From contig OZ242366.1 in assembly GCA_965208945.1 (NCBI GenBank), positions 434,001 through 498,000 of the forward strand: a stretch of 64,000 nt of DNA, read 5' to 3'. Positions 25,298 through 33,819 of this stretch are shown here, piece by piece. The notes under the pieces were generated by a model. That model had not been told where the DNA came from, did not search any database, and worked only from the letters and a program-made list of their open reading frames with translations. Made by a program: the position numbers and the translations under genes. Numbering within the stretch: the stretch's first letter is position 1; each line of letters begins with the position of its first letter. The DNA is from JAPPLB01 sp965208945. GTDB lineage: Bacteria > Acidobacteriota > Terriglobia > Bryobacterales > UBA6623.

Positions 25298-25786
25298 ATG
25301 GCTATGGATTCTCGAATCACAGCCAACGTTCATCAATTCGGTCTCGGCACCGGCATGGCTCACAAAGCGCTTGACGACTTGACCCCCGAGGAGTTGCGCC
25401 GTCCCGCCGAACCCGGCCTGAACCCCGCTCTGGGAGTGATGGCTCATCTCGCAAATACCCGTTGCGCACTGTTGCAGATGCTGGGTGTGGAGCGAGAGCT
25501 GCCCTGGGAAGGACGGTTCGGTCGCGGCGGGGCCATGAACGATCCGAAACAGTTCCCGGAGCTCGACGAGGTGTGGTCGGTTTGGGAAGAAGCGTCGGCA
25601 CAGCTCGAACAGCGCTTCGAAGAGTTGACGGACGAGGAACTATCCGCGCCGGCTCCCCGCAACTTTCCGATCCCGGACAAGACGATGCGCGGCGCGATCT
25701 ACTTCATGGCCTATCACGAGGCTTACCACATGGGGCAGCTCGGGTATCTACGGAAGTGGTTGGGCAAGCAATCGCTGCGGGGTTAG
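25298..25786 (+). CDS. DinB family protein
   Basis: 162 residues from ATG 25298 (MAMDSRITANVHQFGLGTGM). The longer open frame upstream runs through repeat sequence and is not used. Four-helix DinB/YfiT-like bundle: helix 3 gives MAHLANTRCALLQMLG, and the last helix holds the metal-binding pattern YHEAYHMGQLGYLRKWLG, with the first His of the triad probably in the MAH motif. Members are metal-dependent thiol transferases or of unknown function. It stands alone. Confidence 0.85.
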   Translation: MAMDSRITANVHQFGLGTGMAHKALDDLTPEELRRPAEPGLNPALGVMAHLANTRCALLQMLGVERELPWEGRFGRGGAMNDPKQFPELDEVWSVWEEASAQLEQRFEELTDEELSAPAPRNFPIPDKTMRGAIYFMAYHEAYHMGQLGYLRKWLGKQSLRG

Positions 25787-25837
25787 CAAAGTCCCCACCC
25801 CGATCATGACGCCCACGCTTGTGTACGTCCGGCAGCG

Positions 25838-26284
25838 CTAGGATTTCGGCGGGGCGCTGATGCGTCGGACGAAGGCCTCGTAGGCGTCGGGGGCTCTCGC
25901 CGTCCACCACTTGACGAAGGAGCCGGCCACGGTCTCGAGATTGCCGAAGGCGGTGGGGTCTTTCACTCGTTCGCGGTAGGCGGCGGCGATGGGGCTGATG
26001 CGGATCCAGGTGAACAGCAATTCCCGGCCGCTTGCAAAGAAGATCTCTTCCTGGAGGACGCCTCCGGTAATGAACGATGCGACCATGTCCCAGTAGGTAA
26101 CGACCATGCGGAAATAGGCGTTCTCCTCGGAGCCGAGCGGGCACAGCTTCGTCCAGTCGTCTATGGTCTTCACGTGGAACGACTCGGCGAACCAGGCGCG
26201 CGCCTGGCGCAGTTTCGCTTCACGCCGAATCTCATAGAGGCGCAGGATAAGGTTGACGTCGTCGTACGTGCCGCAGGCTTTCAT
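25838..26284 (-). CDS. Conserved hypothetical protein
   Basis: 148 residues from ATG 26284, with a TTG one codon earlier and a weak GGAG upstream. Helical and soluble, with many Trp and Arg residues (KLRQARAWFAESFHVKTIDDW, YWDMVASFITGGVLQEEIFF, RELLFTWIRISPIAAAYRERV). It resembles DUF4760-type proteins in composition, but I cannot confirm this. It is convergent with the dinB-like gene, 50 bp apart. Confidence 0.65.
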   Translation of the reverse strand: MKACGTYDDVNLILRLYEIRREAKLRQARAWFAESFHVKTIDDWTKLCPLGSEENAYFRMVVTYWDMVASFITGGVLQEEIFFASGRELLFTWIRISPIAAAYRERVKDPTAFGNLETVAGSFVKWWTARAPDAYEAFVRRISAPPKS

Positions 26285-26888
26285 CAATGAGGACTCCGAT
26301 CTTGACTACGAGTCTATCCAGTGATTCTAGCCTGCTTGACATAGTCGCTGTCGTCCGACTTTCCGACTGCCGAAATCCCTTGTCAGCAGGCTGATCCTAC
26401 TTTCTTGCATTGCCGCGCTTCAAGCAGTGGTATTCCTGGGCCGATATCGAGAGCGAAGTCGATGCGGACTGTCTGGCCCGGTCCGAGAGAGACTTTCTTG
26501 CGGGTTTCCTTTTGATCGTGATCGGCAAACTGGGCTCCAGTATGAGTGGCCCTCCTCCCGGGCCCTCGCCGCTCCAGTTCGTGCAGGGCCGGTGCTGCAA
26601 CGCGCCCCGAAGACCGGTCGCGTCGGGCCCTCGCCACTCACCCCGCATGCGGTCTTCCAGACGGTCGCCGCTCGAGCAGATCCAGATCAGCCTCGGACAT
26701 GTCTCGAACCAGACACCGAGCGCTACCTGGGACTGCGAAAGAACCTCCACGATGCGCCCTGTGATCGGTTGAGACTCAGGAGGTGGGAGGGGGAGGGAGC
26801 ACCTTTAGATCAAGAAGCGCTCACACTGGGTACGGGTACGAGGACGGCCTATGTGCGTCTCGTCCTACTCGGACGCCACGAACAGCTA
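26285..26888. other. 604-base gap with a decayed TonB-receptor-like fragment
   Basis: No intact gene. On the minus strand near 26425-26530, a frame reads KKVSLGPGQTVRIDFALDIG, resembling the end of the carboxypeptidase-regulatory-like domain of Acidobacteriota TonB-dependent receptors. The reading frame breaks on both sides. The rest is unrecognised. Confidence 0.35.
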
Positions 26889-27356
26889 CTACTTCACGAG
26901 TACTGGACTCGACCATCCGGCATTTCGTAAGGCTTTGACGAGATGAGTCAATTTATCCGCGCTCTTGATACCGATCAGTTGCTCTTTCGTGGCAAACACG
27001 ATGTTCCGGAAACGAATCGTGATGGTGTTCCCTTCGGAGCGGGTGACCTCCGTCGACCGCTCTAACCCTGCTCCCAGAATGTTCAGCGGAACTACGTTGA
27101 TTGCCATGCTGTTTTGGTTAATGCGTTGTGCCTGGACTTGAAACACAACCTCGACCTCGGCCGGCATCAACCCGTGGATCGGGGCGTTGACAGGTCGCTT
27201 CGCGAGCTCGTCAAGCGCATTCATTACCTCCTTCACACCGTCGATCAAAGAGATCGGCTGTGGTGGCGGTGGAGTCTTTGGATGTTGATGGCCAATAGGC
27301 GCACATCCTGAAAGCACAAAGACCGCAATGACTGTAGTGACTAGGAATACTGGCAC
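26889..27356 (-). CDS. Lipoprotein with possible Trypco2-like domain
   Basis: 155 residues from GTG 27356, fixed by AAAGGAGG 9 bp upstream. The N-terminus is a lipoprotein signal (VFLVTTVIAVFVLSGCAP; lipobox LSGC). After a Pro-rich linker (HQHPKTPPPPQP), the rest has a helix (ISLIDGVKEVMNALDELAKR) and beta strands (MPAEVEVVFQVQAQ, NTITIRFRNIVFA). This order resembles the trypsin-co-occurring domain Trypco2, which is a tentative recollection; no trypsin gene is near. The EEP enzyme gene ends 82 bp upstream in the same direction. Confidence 0.6.
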   Translation of the reverse strand: MPVFLVTTVIAVFVLSGCAPIGHQHPKTPPPPQPISLIDGVKEVMNALDELAKRPVNAPIHGLMPAEVEVVFQVQAQRINQNSMAINVVPLNILGAGLERSTEVTRSEGNTITIRFRNIVFATKEQLIGIKSADKLTHLVKALRNAGWSSPVLVK

Positions 27357-27437
27357 TGTGACAACCCTCCTTTCCACGTGGTTCCGGCCATAGGCCGACA
27401 CTCTGGCCAGCCTGCACCACATAGTGACAGCACCAAC

Positions 27438-28244
27438 TTAACGCTCCCTGTCAATTCGGAAACTCGCAACGAAGGGCAGATGGTCGGAAACCGTTTGACG
27501 ATACTCTTCGAGGCCAATGTCCAAGGCCCAGTGCATGGGGAAGAGACGCAGGCTGCCGCGGATGTACTCCTTGCTGTATGTGCGGCTGATAGCGAATCCG
27601 TCCAACAAGTTGGCGCGACCTTTTTCGAGGATGTGTGAGTATCTGTCCTGGAGATCCCACGAAGACAGGAAGTCCATGAGATCGTTGCCGCCCAGGTGAT
27701 GGAAGTTGCTGACGTCCTGGCCCGGAATCATGTTGAAGTCGCCAACTAGCAGAATGTCTTCTGTACCCTGCGAACGCCGTTCGGTGATGAATTTGCCGAT
27801 CACTTGTGCCTGTCGATCCCTGAGTTTTTGCTCTTTCGCGCCGCGGCCGGACTTCAGGTGCACGACGATGAGTGTAAAGTCGAACCCGCCGATCTCCATG
27901 TCCACGATGAAGGCTTTCCGCCGAGAAGAATCGCCTAGATCGGAACCCTGCAGCAGCTGCGGATTCCCGGCAGTGATGCCCTTCTTGTAAAGCACACCTA
28001 TATTGAGCGGGCCTCGCTGCTTTAAGATGCTTGCGTGATACACGACACCCTTGGCCTCAAGCCCTTTTCGCAAGGTTTCGAGCGCCGACAGGGGGTTAAT
28101 CTCCACCAGCGCCACTACCTCCGCGTCGAGGAGCGCCAGACCTTCCACCTGCTTTTGCCGCCGTCCTTTGGGAATACCTCTTTTGCCGTACCCGGCCAAA
28201 TTCCAAGCCGCCACCTTTGCCGTACTGTGAGCGAATTCGATCAT
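27438..28244 (-). CDS. Endonuclease/exonuclease/phosphatase (EEP) family protein
   Basis: 268 residues from ATG 28244, with AAGGA 8 bp upstream. EEP motifs run in order: AAWNLAGYG (Asn), VALVEIN (metal Glu), FTLIVVHLKSG (His), DILLVGDFNMIPG (Asp-x-Asn) and TVSDHLPFVASF (Asp-His). All catalytic residues are present. The group includes DNase I-like nucleases, AP endonucleases and phosphatases. No signal peptide is seen, so it is probably cytoplasmic. It lies upstream of the lipoprotein gene and may be co-transcribed with it. Confidence 0.85.
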   Translation of the reverse strand: MIEFAHSTAKVAAWNLAGYGKRGIPKGRRQKQVEGLALLDAEVVALVEINPLSALETLRKGLEAKGVVYHASILKQRGPLNIGVLYKKGITAGNPQLLQGSDLGDSSRRKAFIVDMEIGGFDFTLIVVHLKSGRGAKEQKLRDRQAQVIGKFITERRSQGTEDILLVGDFNMIPGQDVSNFHHLGGNDLMDFLSSWDLQDRYSHILEKGRANLLDGFAISRTYSKEYIRGSLRLFPMHWALDIGLEEYRQTVSDHLPFVASFRIDRER

Positions 28245-28470
28245 TGGTCTGTCCTTGGTTGAGGTTGCCGCCTAAGGAGACTCCGTTTGTGCATTTACCG
28301 CCCCTGGAACGATGACTCGTGGGTTCATGATCATAGGGTATCTTGGAGCCCCGACATCTTGTTCAGGCTTTCAAGGTGTCCAGCTCCTACCGTGTCGCGC
28401 TGACACGTTCCGTAAAGCACAGCACTCCCCTCAATTGGCCCCAATCCCTCTGCATCGCTTGCAGACTTTC

Positions 28471-28728
28471 TTACAGCTCCGGCCCAACACGGTCGCTGCT
28501 GCGCAGCTGGGTTTGGAGCAGGGTCTCTATTCTCCCCTCCACGCGATCCCACCTCTCCCCCGCTTGGCGCTTCTGCTCGGCCTCGGCGAAGCGCTCTTCT
28601 TCCGTATGCCGGACTCCCGTTCCCGTTGCCCTTTGGGTTCGCGCGGCCCACAGTTGACATAACGGTTTGTTCTCGGACCCGATCCGCACCGCCGCCGGTT
28701 CACGGCCCGTATCCAGCCGACTGCACAC
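28471..28728 (-). CDS. Possible small protein with partial six-Cys-domain similarity
   Basis: About 86 residues if the GTG at 28728 is the start; no good ribosome site is seen, and the frame is open further upstream into the preceding gene. The beginning (TEVCSRLDTGR..KPLCQLW) resembles the C-terminal part of the six-cysteine domain of the proteins at 30435 and 33820 (CxR[IL][DE]...LCxC). The second half is a charged helix (EEERFAEAEQKRQAGERWD). Probably a remnant or a small real gene. The gap 28245-28470 shows nothing. Confidence 0.3.
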   Translation of the reverse strand: MCSRLDTGREPAAVRIGSENKPLCQLWAARTQRATGTGVRHTEEERFAEAEQKRQAGERWDRVEGRIETLLQTQLRSSDRVGPEL

Positions 28729-28757
28729 CTCAGTGACCGCCCTAAACTTGTCGAGGG

Positions 28758-30311
28758 CTATTCCTTCATGCGCGGCAGGTAGCCCTGGGCGTTGCCCTCG
28801 GCGTCGCTGATGTGCGCGAAGCCGTCGATGCCGCCGAAGTCGCATTTCACCATCAGGCGGCCGCTGTAGTCGGTCATGCCGTGGCTGCTCACCAGGAAGG
28901 TCCAGTGGTCGTTGCCCTCGATCACCGGCGAGCTCACGGTGTCCTCGGACCCGGAATAGCTGGCCGTGCAGGTGCCACTCGCGTCGTTGGTGTTCGAGAC
29001 GAAAATCCCGGTGTCGAAACCCTGTTGGGTGGTGACAAACGGGAAGGTCAGCTTTTGTACGCAGTCTTCGATCTTCAAAATGGCATCAGGCTCGCCATCG
29101 CCTACAAAGCGCGGCATCGCGTCGCCGCCCACCGGTGAGAAACTAACGTACACCATGGCGTCGTCTTTCATGACAACGTCGCCTCCGGACCAACTGAAAT
29201 AGACCGGCAGGTCAGCCTTTTCGGCTACATCGGCGCTTCTCACGGTGGAAAGGGTGCGCAATGACTCGTCGGCCGGAGTGTTCGGGTCGTCAGCAAGCCC
29301 CGCTGAAACTCTACCGATCGTGTAGCGGACCGAGCCCGTTCCCGTCGCCGTCAACTCCACCATCGCCTTGCCGCCCTCGGGCTTGCCGACGCCGTCACCC
29401 GGCCGGCCCTCGACCAGCTCGAGAAGGATCGATCCCAATTCCTCGTCCGCATTGGTGCCGGGATCGTCATCCAACAGGTCCACCTTCTCGGGGACCATCA
29501 CCGTCACGCCCTCGGGGATGTTGCGGAAAGTGATCAGGAAACTGTCATCAGGAAAGAACGCACTCCTATTGAAGCCTTCTTTCAGCGTGATGGTGGCCGA
29601 GGCGTCGACATCCGCACACTCGTCGCCCTTGGCGGCCTTCACCGATACCTCCAGGCCGTTCTTGACGCTCGCCAGCGTCAACGGGGAGCCCTTGACAGTT
29701 GCCCCGTTGACCGTTACTTCCGCCGTGATCTCGCCGCCATCGCCTACAGCGGAAGCGTCCACTCGCAGGCCCACGATTCTCAACTGGAAACCGTTGCCAT
29801 CAACAGCCAGTTGGAAAGTATCCGGATCGAATTGAATCCCGGGCTCGTTCGGATCGGAGTCCGCGTGCTTCCACGTCACCGTTCTCAGATCGTCCGAGAC
29901 GGCTCCATCCGACAAAGGGCTCTCGCTCTGGGTGCCAATCAAGGCCCCCAGCTCTTGGTTTGCGTCGAGATGCTGGAGTATGAATCTTATGCGGCTATCG
30001 TTGTAGCCGAGACTATCGGACGTCCTCTCGATCATGCCGCTGGCGTTAAGCTCGTTGGTGATGGCCGCATTCAACGTGATCGAGACCTCCAGCTTCGTGG
30101 GGACCGATGTCCCAAAGGTCAACTCGTCGCTCGCGCCGGCCGCCCTCGGACCGCGGCAGCGCAGGATGGTGCTGCCTATTAACTCAGTTTCACCCTCGGC
30201 GCGGAAGGTATCAACCCGCCGCACCCCTGCGATGCATTCCAGAGCCTGGGCCGGTTCGGCCGCAAGCACCAAAAACACTACCGACAAACCACTAATTTTC
30301 AAAAGGTTCAT
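28758..30311 (-). CDS. Large secreted protein with Acidobacteriota-type C-terminal domain
   Basis: 517 residues from ATG 30311, with GGAGA upstream. Signal peptide MNLLKISGLSVVFLVLAAEP, cleaved near AQA-LE. Beta-rich body with repeated Ig-like strands and conserved Cys (LECIAGVRR, ILRCRGPR, DECADVDA). The last 110 residues (KLTFPFVTTQQGFDTGIFVSN, GTCTASYSG, RLMVKCDFGGIDGFAHISD, AQGYLPRMKE) match a domain I recall from the C-termini of many Solibacter-type secreted proteins. No enzymatic motif is seen; probably an adhesin-like or surface protein. Confidence 0.8.
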   Translation of the reverse strand: MNLLKISGLSVVFLVLAAEPAQALECIAGVRRVDTFRAEGETELIGSTILRCRGPRAAGASDELTFGTSVPTKLEVSITLNAAITNELNASGMIERTSDSLGYNDSRIRFILQHLDANQELGALIGTQSESPLSDGAVSDDLRTVTWKHADSDPNEPGIQFDPDTFQLAVDGNGFQLRIVGLRVDASAVGDGGEITAEVTVNGATVKGSPLTLASVKNGLEVSVKAAKGDECADVDASATITLKEGFNRSAFFPDDSFLITFRNIPEGVTVMVPEKVDLLDDDPGTNADEELGSILLELVEGRPGDGVGKPEGGKAMVELTATGTGSVRYTIGRVSAGLADDPNTPADESLRTLSTVRSADVAEKADLPVYFSWSGGDVVMKDDAMVYVSFSPVGGDAMPRFVGDGEPDAILKIEDCVQKLTFPFVTTQQGFDTGIFVSNTNDASGTCTASYSGSEDTVSSPVIEGNDHWTFLVSSHGMTDYSGRLMVKCDFGGIDGFAHISDAEGNAQGYLPRMKE

Positions 30312-30434
30312 GTGTTTCTCCGTGAAAAATGAATGAAATTACATACCAAAGCGCCATCACTCGGGTCGAAGACAGTCTTCCGGAACCGTCTTCGATGATT
30401 AGTCTCCACTCCATGCGATCGTTTTCTGCTCGTC

Positions 30435-31154
30435 TTACCGCCCATTTCCCGTCATGTCCGGCGGACAACGACAGAGCCATTCGCTTTCGGGGGCATCATT
30501 GAAAGCGCGGTTTATGGCTTCGATCCGTTGGCAGGTATTCCGAACTCGACTTTCTGCGAGGTCGAATTCCTCAGCATGTCCGGCCCCAATACTGGAAGCG
30601 GCACAACGGTATAGCGCCGCCATCAATGCTAACGATCGAACCTGAAACGTTTCCCTTGAAGAGCACCAAGGAAGAACTACCTGTTCGAGGGGTACCTTCC
30701 ATTCGGATGGCGGCTGCGGGTACTCGGGGAGCTCGCATGTGGGTTTGTCGCCCATCCGCACCGTACGTTCTTTTCTATCGGCTTCCTTATTGGCTCGGAG
30801 AGTGCACTGAGCCAGCGCGGAGTCGCACTTACGCATCCACTGTTTTGCCTCTTCGGCGGCGTAGAAGTAGCATTGTGATCGGAACTGTTCGGATTCGATC
30901 TTCCGGCATCGGGCCTCCCGCTTGCCCTGTTCAACATGCACATCCGCTACGCAGGACTCGGCTTCCTCGACGCAACCGGATTCCGTAGTGGCGGTGTAAT
31001 CAATGGAAGAAAACCTTTCCCGTGCTGGATCGGGGGCGGGCTCTGCTTCTCGCTTGCTGGGCTTTTCGTCATCGGTCAGCACCCCTTGGGGAAAACCGGG
31101 AACAGCGAGTAGTAGAGTTAGTAGAAAGGGAACTGCTGCGATTTTGGTTGTCAT
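30435..31154 (-). CDS. Secreted Cys-rich protein with new six-cysteine C-terminal domain
   Basis: 239 residues from ATG 31154, with CAGGAA upstream. Signal peptide AAVPFLLTLLLAVPGFPQ. The middle has paired Cys (SGCVEEAESCVADVH, CYFYAAEEAKQWMRKCD). Residues 138-239 share a domain with the ankyrin protein at 33820: C-[EQ]-[LI]-P-x-YP, then WC-x-S, C, C-x-R-I and LC-x-CP, with Cys at 140, 164, 184, 208, 228 and 230. No known family recognised. Probably a disulfide-stabilised periplasmic module. Confidence 0.7.
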   Translation of the reverse strand: MTTKIAAVPFLLTLLLAVPGFPQGVLTDDEKPSKREAEPAPDPARERFSSIDYTATTESGCVEEAESCVADVHVEQGKREARCRKIESEQFRSQCYFYAAEEAKQWMRKCDSALAQCTLRANKEADRKERTVRMGDKPTCELPEYPQPPSEWKVPLEQVVLPWCSSRETFQVRSLALMAALYRCAASSIGAGHAEEFDLAESRVRNTCQRIEAINRAFNDAPESEWLCRCPPDMTGNGR

Positions 31155-31375
31155 GCTTTTCCTGCCTGATCAAGGCTGTCCTGAACATCGTCAGGAGTTG
31201 CAACCCTGAAGAACTTGGTCTCATTCCCTTTCGAGCAGGGCACCCGTGCATGAACTACTGCGGCTACGATCGTCAGAAACAGAGCCGTTGGAACTGCAAT
31301 TCTTTTGTCAGTGTCTCTCTCCTTTCCGTGTGTTCAGAACAACTCCAACAACGGGTCTCTCAGACACTTTGACCC
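31155..31375. other. Intergenic sequence, no gene seen
   Basis: About 220 bases upstream of the Cys-rich gene. No gene, repeat or clear promoter was recognised. The duplicated kinase leader begins at its right end. Confidence 0.4.
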
Positions 31376-31820
31376 TAGCAGAAATATCGTGAGTATCCCG
31401 TGAAATATTGGTCTACTACAGTGTAGTTATCGTGTATTTACGCGCAGAAATGTTGGAATCGGACCGGTGGAGATCGGCTTGCGTCGTTCCGTCTCCTCCA
31501 GCCAACCGAGAGTTGGCAGTGCCGAGCCGAGCAGCACACCAGAGACTGTTGAAGGTGAAAACGTGAAAAGTCCCGACGAATTGAACCGAGAGATCGAAGT
31601 GATGCGGGACAGCGCCTTCATGGTGACGAACGGTCAGGTGACCCGAGCGAGGCGGCTCAATCGCCCGATCAACCTGCTATGGGGGCTCACGGTCCAGCCA
31701 AGCTCGGCTGGGGACATCACCATCAACTTGCCGGAAAACCGGGCCTGCGGCACGGCGGGCGCAATCTGCACCGCGGACGGCAGATGGCTGTCAAGCAGCC
31801 CGACGGCAACGGTCCGATGA
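31376..31820 (+). pseudogene. Chimeric pseudogene: kinase 5' region joined to a surface-protein fragment
   Basis: Bases 31376-31610 are a diverged duplicate of 35003-35237, the leader and first codons of the hybrid kinase (shared GCAGCACACCAGAGACTGTT and ACGTGAAAAGTCC; equal spacing). At GCGGGAC the reading frame passes without interruption into SAFMVTNGQVTRARR...GDITINLPENRACGTAGAICTADGRWLS. I recognise this as the end of a repeated domain in large cell-surface proteins of marine and sponge-associated bacteria. Neither half is functional alone. Confidence 0.65.
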
Positions 31821-32057
31821 GTTCCAGCGCAGAGCCAAGACGATCATCGTTGAGAGAGGTTGGACGGTCTTGAGGTACTCGGTTCGATGAGTTCTCCCGC
31901 CTTGGTCTAAGGCGAGCTGGCAAAGGGCTCGCACGAACCGCCTTGCCCAGACTTGCGCTTGAGGTTCGACAGAATAACATCCTTTTTGTGCGTTAAATAG
32001 TTGACTATGATCCCCTAGATGAATTACGCTCGCTCGCCCGTGGCCAGATGCTGAAGT
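31821..32057. other. Intergenic sequence, no gene seen
   Basis: About 240 bases that look more A/T-rich than the flanks, with no open frame of note and no recognised repeat. Confidence 0.4.
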
Positions 32058-32555
32058 CTAGTTCTTTTGACGAGGCGGCGGAATTATGATCCTGTCAAAA
32101 CCAGGCCCAACTTTCAGCACGCCCGCAGCATTCATGGCGGCCCTGAGCAGTCTGACCTCCTCGGAAAGAACGCAGAGAGCACTGACACCGAGTAGCAGAT
32201 CTTCAAAGATGAACTCTAGCTTGAAGCATTTCCGGGCCACTAGCTCAGAAGCAGCCTCGATGGACATAAGCACCAAACCGAACACACCAGCAAGCCACGC
32301 AGCATCGAGGTATTCTCGTTCGTCTCCATTCATCAAAGCCGTGCAGACCCGCTTGTCTATGATTTTGAAACCACTAATGGTGAATACCAACGCCAGGAAA
32401 CCAGCTGCGAGCTTCTCAACGTTTGGATTTCCACTCAAGTTCCCCAGAATCATCTTGATTCCAGGGATCATGGGGAGCATGACGTAAAGCGCCTGTGCAA
32501 CCGAGAACCACACGACAACGCAAACCACAATGCGAACTATTCGTTTCAGGGGCAT
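32058..32555 (-). CDS. Hypothetical multi-pass membrane protein
   Basis: 165 residues from ATG 32555, chosen because AGGAGGGG lies directly upstream. Four probable membrane helices: residues about 5-30 (IVRIVVCVVVWFSVAQALYVML), 52-70 (KLAAGFLALVFTISGFKII), 85-105 (AAWLAGVFGLVLMSIEAAS) and 113-130 (FIFEDLLLGVSALCVLSEE). The short C-terminus is cytoplasmic and basic. No family recognised. It belongs to the block of small envelope proteins on this strand. Confidence 0.6.
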   Translation of the reverse strand: MPLKRIVRIVVCVVVWFSVAQALYVMLPMIPGIKMILGNLSGNPNVEKLAAGFLALVFTISGFKIIDKRVCTALMNGDEREYLDAAWLAGVFGLVLMSIEAASELVARKCFKLEFIFEDLLLGVSALCVLSEEVRLLRAAMNAAGVLKVGPGFDRIIIPPPRQKN

Positions 32556-32887
32556 TTCCCCTCCTGTTCGGACGAGCATCTCGTTTTTGTGAAGGTAGCG
32601 CATTAACGTGTTCGACTCGACGGTTCCGACATCTTCTCAGAGATGTCAATACTCACTTGTTCCGCTCACCTCCCTTCGGGATCATCTGGGCAATAAGTTG
32701 TAAATCAGGTATATCCCGTCGGGAATGTCGGTGGCTAGATTCATAAGCCAGCAGATTGCAACCCATAGGGAAAGGACTATGGCAGTCAAGTGGGGGCTTT
32801 TCAGTCCGAGCGCCAGGAATAAGGTCCATGTGAGCACCTAGCGATCCCAGCAAACCAGCCAAAACTACCCATCGTCGTCCAGTGTCT
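32556..32887. other. 332-base gap
   Basis: Contains only a weak 69-codon minus-strand frame from TTG without a ribosome site. No recognised feature. Confidence 0.4.
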
Positions 32888-33334
32888 TCACGGTATCCCC
32901 TCCCAGTTCTGTTTGCGGACTGACCACGTTCCAGTGAGCCATGTTTCGTAGCCTTGGCTGCCGTACCGGTCCCGGTAGTGCCGATGCCGATCTTGCACGA
33001 TGCGAATCATCTCCTGACGGCTAACTTCGAGCTTCTCGCACTTGATCCGCATATTCCGGAACCAATCGGGACGCCTAACGCGATCTCTGCTGTCCCACGT
33101 GATGCTGTTTACTAGGACTTGTGCAAGTTCTCTGCCATCCCTCGGAAGACGATCGCGCTGCAAGTACCATGGTCTCCGGGGTGCGTCGCGACTGGGATCC
33201 AGCTTCGTATAGGTGACGACGTAGTAGTTTTTCTCATGCGGGATGTATCGAAACGTCCCGTCGCAGAGCCATTCCTGGCTTTGCGCGAAGGACACCCATG
33301 CTCCTAGAAGTGCCACAGCGACAAGTCGAATCAT
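32888..33334 (-). CDS. Small secreted basic protein
   Basis: 148 residues from ATG 33334 with GAAGGAGG upstream. Signal peptide MIRLVAVALLGAWVSFAQS. The mature part is rich in Arg, Tyr and Trp (WLCDGTFRYIPHEKNYYVVTY, RPDWFRNMRIKC, RHRHYRDRYGSQGYE) with two Cys. No family recognised. It starts 3 bp after the stop codon of the frame ending at 33337, so the two are probably co-transcribed. Confidence 0.65.
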   Translation of the reverse strand: MIRLVAVALLGAWVSFAQSQEWLCDGTFRYIPHEKNYYVVTYTKLDPSRDAPRRPWYLQRDRLPRDGRELAQVLVNSITWDSRDRVRRPDWFRNMRIKCEKLEVSRQEMIRIVQDRHRHYRDRYGSQGYETWLTGTWSVRKQNWEGIP

Positions 33335-33336
33335 TC

Positions 33337-33684
33337 TCAGCCTCCTTCACCGATTCGATTCACCAATTCCGTCGAGTCACAGGCTGACAGTATCCGCCCC
33401 AGCACATCGGTGTCGCTGATGCTCCCCAAGAATAGCCTTAGCTGCTGTTCGGCGAGCAGACGGGTGCGCTTGCGGCTGGATAACACCTCATTCATATCGG
33501 TGGCGCCGTACTGTAGTGCGAAGTGGCTGAAATAGAGGGTGTTCGTCTCGCTGCTGTAATCGTGCACGAAATCCTCCAATTGAGGCGGCGGGATCGAGTT
33601 GGTGGCCGGCACCAGGACCTGCAGCGCGAATACCGAGACGAGCCGCTTGAGTGGCCCTCAAAGGGTGAGATGCTCAAGTTTCAT
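33337..33684 (-). pseudogene. Small secreted protein gene with an in-frame TGA near the start
   Basis: The ATG at 33684 has AGGAA upstream and reads MKLEHLTL, then TGA (33660-33658). The same frame continues GPLKRLVSVFALQVLVPATNS, which looks like the rest of a signal peptide, then about 85 soluble residues (ILSACDSTELVNRIGE at the end). Either the gene is broken by a nonsense change, the base call is wrong, or translation restarts at GTG 33612. It is packed directly before the gene at 33334. Confidence 0.5.
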
Positions 33685-33819
33685 GGGTTGTTCCTGCGTT
33701 AAAATGGATGCAGGCAAAAGCCCAAAACAAACCCGGTGGAGATCCTTTTCACGCCAGGAGTGATATGGCTTTTAGTTGGGATACTCACACAAATGCTGAT
33801 TCTCATATTGCTGTCGTGA

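Noticed and set aside
26427..26930. A 167-codon plus-strand frame
   Set aside because: No family similarity or ribosome site; the opposite strand shows a TonB-receptor-like fragment instead.
32653..32862. A 69-codon minus-strand frame
   Set aside because: TTG start without a ribosome site and no protein-like composition.
33658..33660. TGA as selenocysteine codon
   Set aside because: It falls in the signal peptide region, where selenocysteine has no role, and no SECIS-like hairpin was seen directly after it.
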